A stretch of 38,884 bases of DNA from Nemertoderma westbladi (GCA_032718475.1 JAUCBJ010000972.1:1-38884), one strand, 5' to 3'. Counted from the first letter of the stretch, positions 19,315 to 29,405 are shown. Program-made: numbers and translations. Notes: a model not told the origin generated them from the letters alone.

Positions 19315-22198
19315 AGTTAGGTCGCTGGCACAGAGTCCCTAAGGATGAACGGTTAGGTCTCTGGTACAGAGTCCCTAATGATGGACGGTTAGGTCGCTGG
19401 AACAGAGTCCCTAAGGATGAACGGTTAGGTCGCTGGTACAGAGTCCCTAAGGATGAACGGTTAGGTCGCTGGCATAGAGTCCCTAAGGATGGACGGTTAG
19501 GTCGCTGGCACAGAGTCCCTAAGGATGGACGGTTAGGTCGCTGGCACAGAGTCCCTAAGGATGAACGGTTAGGTCGCTGGCACAGAGTCCCTAAGGATGG
19601 ACGGTTAGGTCGCTGGCACAGAGTCCCTAAGGATGAACGGTTAGGTCGCTGGCACAGAGTCCCTAAGGATGGACGGTTAGGTCGCTGGCACAGAGTCCTT
19701 AAGGATGAACGGTTAGGTCGCTGGTACAGAGTCCCTAAGGATGAACAGTTAGGTCGCTGGCACAGAGTCCCTAAGGATGAACAGTTAGGTCGCTGGCACA
19801 GAGTCCCTAAGGATGAACGGTTAGGTCGCTGGCACAGAGTCCCTAAGGATGAACGGTTAGGTCGCTGGCACAGAGTCCCTAAGGATGAACAGTTAGGTCG
19901 TTGGCACAGAGTCCCTAAGGATGAACGGTTAGGTCGCTGGCACAGAGTCCCTAAGGATGAACGGTTAGGTTGCTGGCACAGAGTCCCTAAGGATGAACGG
20001 TTAGGTCGCTGGCACAGAGTCCCTAAGGATGACCGGTTAGGTCGCTGGCACAGAGTCCCTAAGGATGAACGGTTAGGTCGCTGGCACAGAGTCCCTCAGG
20101 ATGAACGGTTAGGTCGCTGGCACAGAGTCCCTAAGGATGACCGGTTAGGTCGCTGGCACAGAGTCCCTAAGGATGAACGGTTAGGTCGCTGGCACAGAGT
20201 CCCTAAGGATGAACGGTTAGGTCGCTGGCACAGAGTCCCTAAGGATGAACAGTTAGGTCGCTGGCACAGAGTCCCTAAGGATGAACGGTTAGGTCGCTGG
20301 CAGAGAGTCCCTAAGGATGAACGGTTAGGTCGCTGGTACAGAGTCCCTAAGGATGAACGGTTAGGTCGCTGGCACAGAGTCCCTAAGGATGAACGGTTAG
20401 GTCGCTGGTACAGAGTCCCTAAGGATGGACGGTTAGGTTGCTGGCATAGAGTCCGTAAGGATGAACGGTTAGGTCGCTGGCACAGAGTCCCTAAGGATGA
20501 ACGGTTAGGTCGCTGGGACAGAGTCCCTAAGGATGAACGGTTAGGTCGCTGGCACAGAGTCCCTAAGGATGAACAGTTAGGTCGCTGGCACAGAGTCCCT
20601 AAGGATGAACGGTTAGGTCGCTGGCACAGAGTCCCTAAGGATGAACGGTTAGGTCGCTGTGACAGAGTCCCTAAGGATGAACGGTTAGGTCGCTGGCACA
20701 GAGTCCCTAAGGATGAACAGTTAGGTCGCTGGCACAGAGTCCCTAAGGATGAACGGTTAGGTCGCTGGCACAGAGTCCCTAAGGATGAACGGTTAGGTCG
20801 CTGGCACAGAGTCCCTAAGGATGAACGGTTAGGTCACTGGCATAGAGTCCCTAAGGATGAACGGTTAGGTCGCTGGTACAGAGTCCCTAAGGATGAACGG
20901 TTAGGTCGCTGGCACAGAGTCCCTAATGATGAACGGTTAGGTCGCTGGCACAGAGTCCCTAAGGATGAACGGTTAGGTCGCTGGGACAGAGTCCCTAAGG
21001 ATGAACGGTTAGGTCGCTGGCACAGAGTCCCTAAGGATGAACAGTTAGGTCGCTGGCACAGAGTCCCTAAGGATGAACGGTTAGGTCGCTGGCACAGAGT
21101 CCCTAAGGATGAGCGGTTAGGTCGCTGGCACAGAGTCCCTAAGGATGAACGGTTAGGTCGCTGGCACAGAGTCCCTAAGGATGAACGGTTAGGTCGCTGG
21201 GACAGAGTCCCTAAGGATGAACGGTTAGGTTGCTGGCACAGAGTCCCTAAGGATGAACAGTTAGGTCGCTGGCACAGAGTCCCTAAGGATGAACGGTTAG
21301 GTCGCTGGCACAGAGTCCTTAAGGATGAACGGTTAGGTCGCTGGGACAGAGTCCCTAAGGATGAACAGTTAGGTCGCTGGGACAGAGTCCCTAAGGATGA
21401 ACGGTTAGGTCGCTGGCACAGAGTCCCTAAGGATGAACGGTTAGGTCGCTGGCACAGAGTCCCTAAGGATGAACGGTTAGGTCGCTGGCACTGAGTCCTT
21501 AAGGATGACCGGTTAGGTCGCTGGCACAGAGTCCCTAAGGATGAACGGTTAGGTCGCTAGCACAGAGTCCCTAAGGATGAACGGTTAGGTCGCTGGCACA
21601 GAGTCCCTAAGGATGAACGGTTAGGTCGCTGGCACAGAGTCCCTAAGGATGAACGGTTAGGTCGCAGGCACAGAGTCCCTAAGGATGAACGGTTAGGTCG
21701 CTGGCACTGAGTCCTTAAGGATGACCGGTTAGGTCGCTGGAACAGAGTCCCTAAGGATGAACGGTTAGGTCGCTGGCACTGAGTCCTTAAGGATGACCGG
21801 TTAGGTCGCTGGCACAGAGTCCCTAAGGATGAACGGTTAGGCCGCTGGCACAGAGTCCCTAAGGATGAACGGTTAGGTCGCTGGCACAGAGTCCCTAAGG
21901 ATGAACGGTTAGGTCGCTGGCACAGAGTCCCTAAGGATGAACGATTAGGTCGCTGGCACAGAGTCCTTAAGGATGACCGGTTAGGTCGCTGGCACGGAGT
22001 CCCTAAGGATGACCGGTTAGGTCGCTGGCACAGAGTCCCTAAGGATGAACAGTTAGGTCGCTGGCACAGAGTCCCTAAGGATCAACAGTTAGGTCGCTGG
22101 CACAGAGTCCCTAAGGATGACCGGTTAGGTCGTTGGCATAGAGTCCCTAAGGATGACCGGTTAGGTCGCTGGCACAGAGTCCCTAAGGATGGACGGTT
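19315..22198 (+). repeat. 36-bp minisatellite, about 80 units, no indels
   Basis: The unit is about GGTTAGGTCGCTGGCACAGA plus GTCCCTAAGGATGAAC. The phase at 19441 and at 22141 is identical (2700 bp = 75 units), so no unit has gained or lost a base over that span. Because 36 is a multiple of 3, one plus-strand frame stays open for over 60 units (RLGRWHRVPKDE repeated, ending at a TGA at 21492-21494). Nearly all unit-to-unit changes alter the amino acid: His to Tyr/Asp/Asn, Arg to Gln, Glu to Gly/Asp, Pro to Leu. The last 20 units hold several stops. This argues for noncoding minisatellite DNA rather than a repeat protein. Confidence 0.95.
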
Positions 22199-22877
22199 CT
22201 GCTGTTCAGACTGAAGAACACCTGTTGTGCGTTTGTCAGTTAACCGTTCGAACCTCAGACCTAGATTATAGATCCAAACCTGTTATCCTTCAATATAATA
22301 TTTTTTGTAGATGTATAACTTGATTCTGATTTCTCCTTGATGTTTAAATCGGTACTGTTTGTGTTTGTCTTATTTTGGTTAACAGGTATTTGGTTATATT
22401 TGGACTTTCTCCGAGTCGTTTGGTGTAAACTTTCAGTTGGATTTGTATTATTTGTATATTTCGGTAAAGGTCATTAAATTAGAGAAACAAATGAGAAACC
22501 AGTCTCCTATCAAAAATGAAACCTACCTTAACAAATAAACACTTTAATAACTGCACGAATAACTATCCTATATATTAGAAAATACAGGACTTTTTGTCCG
22601 CCGAAAGGGGCAAGTCTATATACTAAATTTGATAAAAATAAATGGTTTCAGGATTTAAACACTGTACCCAGGGAAATACAGCTGCACCATCAGCATTATA
22701 TATCTATTATATTTCTTGTGCAGTATGCCTCTTGTAGCCTTTTGAAAGCTAGTTGTTTCCGTTGCCCCCCATTCCTGTTACGCCCCCGTCACACTAGTGA
22801 TTCCTGTTACCTCCCCCATATTGGAAATTATTAGCAGCATATAAACGCTAGTGAGATATAGATATTTTTACATACGA
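22199..22877. other. Spacer right of the minisatellite
   Basis: No gene. The 12-mer CGAACCTCAGAC occurs just before the array (19258-19269) and just after it (22249-22260), which may mark an original direct repeat around the locus. The words CATTCCTGTTACGCCCCC and GATTCCTGTTACCTCCCC repeat near 22772 and 22799. Confidence 0.45.
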
Positions 22878-23155
22878 TATAACAACAAAGGTTATTGTTT
22901 TGGTTAGAAAAAGCCGTCTCTATAACCTGCTCTTTTCCCCCAATTGGTAACAACATCGTTTATTGTTTTGGTTTGAAAAAGCCATTTCTGTAACCTGCTC
23001 CTTTCCCTCAATTGTTAACAACATCGTTTATTGTTTTGGTTTGAAAAAGCCATTTCTGTAACCTGCTCCTTTCCCTCAATTGTTAACAACATCGTTTATT
23101 GTTTTGGTTAGAAAAACCCGTATCTGTAACCTGCTCCTTTCTCTCAATTGGTAAC
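22878..23155 (+). repeat. 68-bp tandem repeat, four copies
   Basis: The unit runs from AACAACATCGTTTATTGTTT through TTCTGTAACCTGCTCCTTTC to CTCAATTGTT. The two middle units are virtually identical and the outer two are more diverged, as expected of unequal exchange. Single reverse-complement relatives lie near 26083-26112 and 28378-28427. Confidence 0.9.
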
Positions 23156-24060
23156 AGGGGTAACATGACAGTACCGTTAGTTTTTACGTATTACCCCGCC
23201 AGCTGAAGCTCTTCCCAGTGAATCCTATGGGGATATCTATAAGATTACTTACTCACTGCTATGTTAGTTGGGAGGCCAGCTGATTGAATTTTAAGCACTA
23301 CTGGAACGTTTAAATGTTTTATAGGTTAATAACTACACTACAATAGATAGAAAGGATCTGTTTTAGATTACTAGCGACTGTTTAAAAGGTATATCAGGTG
23401 ATTGATTATTATTTGCTAAAATATCTTGTCGGCTTAAGGAAAGGGAATATATACAATTGTATCAAGACCCGTTGTGTAGCATTGACAACATGAGATATAT
23501 GTGACATTTACACAAGACCAAACATGTGACATTGACCCAAGACCTGATAGTGAAATTGATCAAATTTAATAGATTATATTTGTTAAATTATGTAAATGTG
23601 TAAAAATTGGGATGAGTTGAATTGTCGACCAAAATAAAAAATAAATGCTATCTGTATTTTTCTGTAGCTGTATTTTTTCAGGTGCATAACTACTGTATGT
23701 CCCGATTCTCACAAAATACAGTACGTGCCTGGCTATTATATATTCTTATTGAAGTTGTTGAAACATTAAGATAATTCATTATAAACAATGTAATCTTTAA
23801 CTACTTAAAATTATATTACACTGCGGGATTATTCGTTGCGATGTCATTAGTACAGTATCTATGCCCAAATTTTTTATTTTTTTAAGATTATTTTATTAAG
23901 ATTTTTTACATTTTGTTTGGCATTGTATTATCAATTTTATTCTAGAATTATGTAATTTTGTTGCTATGCTTACATAAGTAAAATAAATTTCAATTTATTT
24001 CATATTTCTTATTCTTATTGACAAATATTTTTGATGATTAAAGTACATTTTTAATTTTTT
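23156..24060. other. AT-rich spacer
   Basis: No gene or strong repeat. Short words (GTGACATTTACACAAGACC, GTGACATTGACCCAAGACC) recur near 23502-23541. Confidence 0.45.
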
Positions 24061-24200
24061 CACTAGCTAATAAAAAGTACTCGTTAACACAAAATCAAAA
24101 TTACTAGCTAACATCTCTTTGTCATATGGCCAAATATTTATTCTAGAACAAAAATCGTTATAAAAAAAACATTTTCACAAGAAAAAGTTGGTCAATTATT
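24061..24200 (+). repeat. Dispersed repeat R, copy 2
   Basis: Begins CACTAGCTAATAAAAAGTAC and contains ATTCTAGAACA instead of the full palindrome. Lies directly left of copy 3, which makes a tandem pair downstream of the second unknown gene. Confidence 0.8.
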
Positions 24201-24230
24201 TTTTAATTTTTCAGTTATGATTTTTTTTCA

Positions 24231-24345
24231 CTAGCTAATATAAAGTACTAGCTAACACAAAATTAAAATTACTGGCTACCATCTTACTGTCAGAGGGACA
24301 AATATTTGTTCTAGAACAAAAAACCTCGTGATATAAACCGATAAT
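24231..24345 (+). repeat. Dispersed repeat R, copy 3
   Basis: Begins CACTAGCTAATATAAAGTAC, with an exact TGTTCTAGAACA at 24307-24318, followed by AAAACCTCGTGAT. Confidence 0.8.
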
Positions 24346-24470
24346 CACCAACCATTTTAATCAATTTTTTTAATTTGTGCATAGATACTATACTAATGCC
24401 CGTTGCGATTGACTGGAAACTACTGTAGTACACGTAGCAATTAATTCTTTCTGACTTTCTAACATTTTCT

Positions 24471-25904
24471 TTATAAATAAATTAATTTTTGAGATTTCGC
24501 TTTAGGAAATGCTTCATCTATCATTGCTTCACGATATTCCTCGACGTCTAGACCAATAAATGTCTTCATGTAATGTATAAGTAAGTCGTAATATATTTCC
24601 GAACATATTGCTATTTTTCGCAACAGATAACCAACTTCTATAAGACAGAGTTCTTTTTTATCTGTATTTTTGTAAATTTTTGAATCACTTGTGATCATGA
24701 TTGGGGAAAACTGTGTTCCAGGGAATTTAGTCACTTTCCCTTTCTTCAAATCCCATTTGAAATTAATCACGTCTATTATGAAACCTTTTGGCTTCAAATA
24801 TACTCCCTTAAAACTCCCGGTAACCTCACAGAAACTTAATGACGGTTTACCTCCGTAACCTTCACTATGCACTCGAACCTTACCAACATATGTCAGTTTT
24901 ATCATATCCTGTATTCCGGCGGCCACAGAAATTGCTGAATTTAAAAATAAATTCTGTGGTATGATGGACATTGAGTCTTTCGGCAAAATGTCAAGGAAGC
25001 CGTTAACAAAATCTCGAAACTCAGCTAAGGAGCCCCGTTGATTGGGTTTCGTGCTCTGAAAGGAGCCTTTTATTTTTTCTAAGGGTTTTCGCTTTACTAA
25101 ATAAAATTTGTACAATTCGTTATCTTTTTGTAACACAATTGTTCCATTTATTTCATCAATCTGGTGAATTCCAGTGATCCAAAACTTAAACTCATTCCTG
25201 TTGGTTCTTGGATTTATTTCCGTATACAGAGCTTTTTCCATACATTTAGAGCTGGCTGAATGTTCTGGAACCAGAGTGAATTGTTTAAATGAGGCGATTG
25301 GAATGAACTCACCTTCTCGGATTCCCATAATACTTAAATTCTCTCCTTTAATTTGTGATATTTGTACTCCTGAAATTTTCACGGGGAGCCATTCTTCCTC
25401 ATAAACCTCACAAAATTGCTTAAACTCTAATTCATTCTCAAAGTATATGGAATAAGAATTTGAATACGTTTCTCTTGATGTTTTTATGTGACTATTTCGA
25501 ATTAGAACAGAATATTTTTTTGAATCAAATGTAACCTTTGATGCATAGTCAATGACGTGCATGGTATCCTTTTTACCTCCATCACAGCCACGACCTTCCG
25601 GCTCATTCTCCCAGTCCACCACAGCTAATGGATAAAATACCCTTGTCTCTGAAATTTGTGACATATTCCATTCGATTGTTCCCTCTATATCTTGGAAGAG
25701 ATCTTCTCGGTAGATTTCATCTGTCAGTAACAATATGTAGTTGTGATAATTATCATCTTTCAGATGCATGCAATGTAATACAGTGGGTCTAGGACGATCA
25801 TTACTTGGGATTGGGAACGAAATATTTGGGCCTAGCATGAGTTTGTCAAGCAAATCTATGGTTCTTCCGCCACTGAACTTTTCTTTTTCTTTTTCTGCTT
25901 GCAT
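24471..25904 (-). CDS. Unrecognised protein, triplicated-domain family, member 2
   Basis: The 477-residue single-exon ORF is the paralog of the gene at 14474-15862, at roughly one third identity by eye. Three related segments can be seen: about residues 26-175 (YPLAVVDWENEPEG; YSIYFENELEFKQF), 178-308 (SGVQISQIKGENLSIMGI; LYKFYLV; EFRDFVNGFLDILP) and 363-455 (TGSFKGVYLKP; HYMKTFIGLDVEEY). The N terminus is a charged Lys/Glu-rich stretch (MQAEKEKEKF). A 50-residue linker separates segments 2 and 3, as in the paralog. There is no signal peptide, membrane helix or catalytic motif that I can name. The same orientation and lack of introns suggest a tandem gene duplication later spread apart by repeat growth. 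Function unknown; a scaffold or lipid/peptide-binding role would fit a PH-like fold but is a guess. Confidence 0.78.
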   Translation of the reverse strand: MQAEKEKEKFSGGRTIDLLDKLMLGPNISFPIPSNDRPRPTVLHCMHLKDDNYHNYILLLTDEIYREDLFQDIEGTIEWNMSQISETRVFYPLAVVDWENEPEGRGCDGGKKDTMHVIDYASKVTFDSKKYSVLIRNSHIKTSRETYSNSYSIYFENELEFKQFCEVYEEEWLPVKISGVQISQIKGENLSIMGIREGEFIPIASFKQFTLVPEHSASSKCMEKALYTEINPRTNRNEFKFWITGIHQIDEINGTIVLQKDNELYKFYLVKRKPLEKIKGSFQSTKPNQRGSLAEFRDFVNGFLDILPKDSMSIIPQNLFLNSAISVAAGIQDMIKLTYVGKVRVHSEGYGGKPSLSFCEVTGSFKGVYLKPKGFIIDVINFKWDLKKGKVTKFPGTQFSPIMITSDSKIYKNTDKKELCLIEVGYLLRKIAICSEIYYDLLIHYMKTFIGLDVEEYREAMIDEAFPKAKSQKLIYL

Positions 25905-26640
25905 TATTGTTTTAGCTATACTTTTTCTACTTCTTGTAGATAATGAAATTTGTTGAAATTTTATATTTAAATCCTTTAACCGAACACCTATACCTGGCAG
26001 AGATGGGGGAGGTGGGGGGGGGGGAATCTTGAATCGGCGAATTTATATCTCGCCTCAATGTTAAATTATCAATTTATAGAAAGGAGCAGGTAGCAGTTGC
26101 ACGTACAAAAACAATAAACTATACTCAACAGAAGCTGTTGCCGGTACAGTTTTATTTATTGGAGTAATCAGCTGTTTTTTGCGTCAATTTTCACATGAAA
26201 AGGGATGAATTTTGATTGAGTCGAAGTCTGATTACATTGACAATCTACGGCAGGTAAATAACGAAAGATTTTCTAGAAAGCAAAAATTAAAATACAGTAT
26301 CACTCACTCAGTATAAGGTCGAGGGAGCATAGACGCACGATACGTGGGCGGGTCTGTAGCCCCCCCCCCCCCCCCCACCCCAGTGATCCAAAAGAGGGGG
26401 GCGAAAAATCCGAGAAGGAAGAATGGGGCGAACAAATATAATCAAGGAAGAATGAGAGGGAGAAGGTGTTCTAATGTTCTAGAACATTCACCAATTTCAA
26501 AAAAGCACTAAAAAATGACAGGGGGTGTCGACAGGGCGAAGTAGAACCGGCTCTTCCGCCCAGCTAGCAAGTCGTCGGCATAATTGATGGCATGAACCTG
26601 CTGGTTTATAAGCTCCTGTAGATTAACCAAGTAATGCCTC
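25905..26640. other. Upstream region of member 2 with G and C runs
   Basis: G-rich runs near 26007-26032 and a C run of about 17 near 26359 flank ordinary AT-rich DNA. One relative of the 68-bp repeat lies near 26083-26112 (reverse orientation). An exact TGTTCTAGAACA is at 26475-26486. No gene seen. Confidence 0.5.
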
Positions 26641-26935
26641 AGAGCCAGAACAAGCAGTCAAGTTTTATGAAGATCTGACTGGACTTATAAAGGACACTCC
26701 GAAACACAACGTCAAAGTCATTGCTGGTGACCTGAATGCGCAAATTGGGCCATAAGACATCAAGGGTTACACCTATAACACCAGTGCTTACTCTTAGACC
26801 TAATGGAAGAATGTGAATTGATACCAACAAACAACACATTCGAAAAGAGTAAGGGGAAGCTATGGACCTTTCAATACCCTAATGGAACCAAAGCACAACT
26901 GGATTACACCGTTATAAACAAAAAGTGGTTTTTGC
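26641..26935 (+). pseudogene. LINE endonuclease (EEP) fragment
   Basis: Two plus-strand pieces read as the end of an exonuclease-endonuclease-phosphatase domain of a non-LTR retrotransposon. The first is VKFYEDLTGLIKDTPKHNVK, followed by VIAGDLNAQIG (26656-26751; the GDxN motif is present). The second is LMEECELIPTNNTFEKSKGK, followed by LWTFQYPNGTKAQLDY (26800-26910). A stop after IGP and a short deletion or frameshift separate them, and no reverse transcriptase follows. A dead fragment. Confidence 0.82.
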
Positions 26936-27430
26936 TGAGTCAACTCTCGGGGCAAATACCACACCCTAGTTCTGTAGTTTGCCATTCCACAGGGTGGGTG
27001 TCGCAGTTGAGACAGATATGAGGCCCATCACCTAATGCGCATACCTAATAATGTGATGTACAGCTGTGCTTGTGTTGGCTGTGCAGCTCATCTGCTGGGT
27101 CATGCCCTGTACCCCTGCTACCAGGTGCTGGTCGCAGTGAAGTGCACTCAAATTGGACATGAGAACACTCTAACCTGACCAACCATTGGTAGATCACCAT
27201 CTATCTGCTTCGTCAGGCAATATATCCCTGCAGCCGAGTATATGGGTCCGTAATCCAGGACCAAGGGTGTTCCTATCCCAGAACGAAGGGGGTCCTAGTT
27301 ACAGGACCAGATTATGCCCTTATTAAGAGGATCTATGCAGCCATACAGGTGGCACCTCCTTTATGCTGCATGGAGGTGGCAAGTTTTCTGAATCAATGAC
27401 CTAGAATACCTGACCTGACCAAAGTTAGTT
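26936..27430. other. Moderately GC-rich repeat-like block
   Basis: No ORF of note. The composition differs from the AT-rich flanks. CAGGACCA-type words recur near 27254 and 27301, suggesting an interspersed element, but no second copy lies in the window. Confidence 0.4.
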
Positions 27431-27575
27431 TACTGCAGTAGTTAATAAAAAGTACCAGCTAACACAAAATCAAAATTACTAGCTACCATCTTACTGTCAG
27501 AAGGTTAAATATTTGTTCTAGAACAAAAAACCTCATGATAAAAGCCATTTTCATGTGAAAAAATTAATTGGTAAA
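27431..27575 (+). repeat. Dispersed repeat R, copy 4
   Basis: Matches copies 1-3, with TGTTCTAGAACA at 27514-27525 followed by AAAAACCTCATGATAAAAGC. Confidence 0.82.
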
Positions 27576-28109
27576 GAAGTGGGTACCCAATACATAACAA
27601 TTTGAGACACATATACTACTACTACACTAGTTACCATCTTACTTCGATGCTCGCCTGACAACTACTAAACGTTGTAATTTAATCTCACCTATCGGATTAT
27701 CTATACCTCAAAAACTCTTGTCCCTAAAAAAAGATCCATTATATCGAGCGTAAACAATTGCTGAATAAAACCCTTAATAAGGAAAAACCCACATCTTTAT
27801 ATACTGTATATATAAGAAATACAAATTCTTTATATATAAAATTTCAATAAATTTTCCACCGAAAGTGAAAAATCACAAAAGTGAAATATAAAAATCTACG
27901 GTGGTCCAACTTCGGCCACAACAACTTGCTTAGAGTGTGTTACTATGTTTTCTAGAATACGGTCGATTTATTGTAATTATAGTTTCTTATCACAAAGAAC
28001 AAATTGCCAATTACCACATTATAGTTATAAATACCAGACTCTTCGATTCTAATCTACGGCCCGGAATATAGTGTCGAATTTAGAGTCCATATCAATGTGT
28101 ACATCGAGT
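27576..28109. other. AT-rich spacer
   Basis: Nothing recognisable beyond TATATA-rich simple sequence near 27798-27850. Confidence 0.45.
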
Positions 28110-28620
28110 CAAAGAGTATAACAGGTCATAGAGTAGTAGCCTACAAACATTGAAAAAAGGTACAACATGACAAAGTGAACAACAGCCATGTCAAAGGGTT
28201 CAAAAACCACGTCAAAGGGTACAAATGTTACAGAAAGGGTACAACAAGTCGAAGGGCACAACATACGTACCAAAGGGTACAAAAAACACGTCAAAGTACA
28301 GTTTATACAGTACCCAGGTGCCAGGCGCAGAATTTGGGATTATCCTGTTTGGGGGCCTCCAAAAGCTGGCAGGTTAGTAAAGGAGCAGGTTACAGAGGCA
28401 AGTTGAAAGGAACCAAAACAATAAACGTGAATTAGGCATGTTGTAGAATAGAAAACCAAATTTAATTTGGAATCAGCAGCCAGATGTATGTATAGACCTA
28501 CCGGAACTTTGAAAAGGCGTTTTGTACCCTTTGACTCGTTGTACCCTTTGATGTTGTACACTTTGACTCGTTTTTTTTTCACTTTGACTCTTTTTGTTCA
28601 CTTTGACTCGTTGTACACGT
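28110..28620. repeat. Inverted clusters of a GTCAAAGGGTACAA motif
   Basis: The left cluster (28110-28300) has about six degenerate copies of GTCAAAGGGTACAA. The right cluster (28518-28612) has its reverse complement, TTGTACCCTTTGAC, about five times. The 200 bp between contain a reverse copy of the 68-bp repeat unit (28378-28427). The plan, short tandem repeats facing each other, resembles foldback elements. Confidence 0.65.
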
Positions 28621-28659
28621 TGGCCGTTATACCCATTAATCATTGACCGAATTAGAGTC

Positions 28660-29405
28660 GTACACCCCCCCCCCCCCCCCCGCCCCAAAAAAAATAATAA
28701 AAATTGTTCTTCAAATCTTAATCAGATTGCACGAAATTCGAAACAGTTTCACCTCCCGAGTTCGTGGGCGAGCCAGAATTTTACCTTTTCTTTCATTCTT
28801 TAGCTTCAAGCGTTTAAAAAATTGTTCCAGTGATATTCCACCAGATACACCGCAGTTATTCTTCTACCTTATAGCTGTTGAAAGCGGGCCGTGCAAGGAT
28901 TGCAAATGTGTAAAAATATTTGAATTTGGTTGGGAAATAGCGCAGTTATGGGCATTCGAATGCTGCATGTTTTGCTTCCGCTGCAGGTCATGTATTCTAT
29001 TATTAAATACACAATGTTCTAGAACATTTTGTTTATCTTATAAGTAGCTTGGCAACAATGCAATGCCAATATGATAACACTAGTACCGGTAGTACTGTAT
29101 ATGGATATTATGCATAAACATGCAACTTTCGAATGCCCTTATATCTCAGCTATTTCCCAACCGAAAATTCAAATGTTTTTACATAATATTTGGAATTCTT
29201 GCATGGCCAGCTTTTTAACAGTATCAACAAAGAGCTACAAGGTAGAAGAATAACTGCGGTGGGACTGGTGTATTATCGCCGTAGACATGGACGGGGAGGC
29301 CGGAGACAGTAGTGCCCGGGAAGTTAAACTCCATGTTTCAAATCTCGTGCAATCTCACTAAGATTTGTCTAAAAAATGATATTTTTGGGGGTGGTGGGTT
29401 GTGAC
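28660..29405. mobile_element. Foldback/MITE-like element with long imperfect TIRs
   Basis: The outer ends are GTACACCCCC...CCAAAAA on the left and TTTTTGGGGGTGGTGGGTTGTGAC on the right. The left arm, 28660 to about 28990, is repeated in reverse complement from about 29110 to 29405. Paired words include CAGATTGCACGAAATTCGAA / CTCGTGCAATCTC, CCGCAGTTATTCTTCTACCT / AGGTAGAAGAATAACTGCGG and GGTTGGGAAATAGC / GCTATTTCCCAACC. The centre holds one TGTTCTAGAACA (29015-29026). A 134-codon ORF on the left arm is incidental. Confidence 0.75.

Noticed and set aside
19233-21494. A 753-codon ORF read as a repeat protein (RLGRWHRVPKDE repeats)
   Set aside because: The frame is open only because the 36-bp unit lacks a stop. 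Differences between units mostly change the amino acid, and later units contain several stops. No start context or signal sequence.
19315-22198. CRISPR-like array
   Set aside because: Units are contiguous with no unique spacers, and the context is an animal genome.
28643-29047. 134-codon plus-strand ORF beginning with a proline run
   Set aside because: It reads through the poly-C tract and left arm of a foldback element; the right arm would give an unrelated antisense product.
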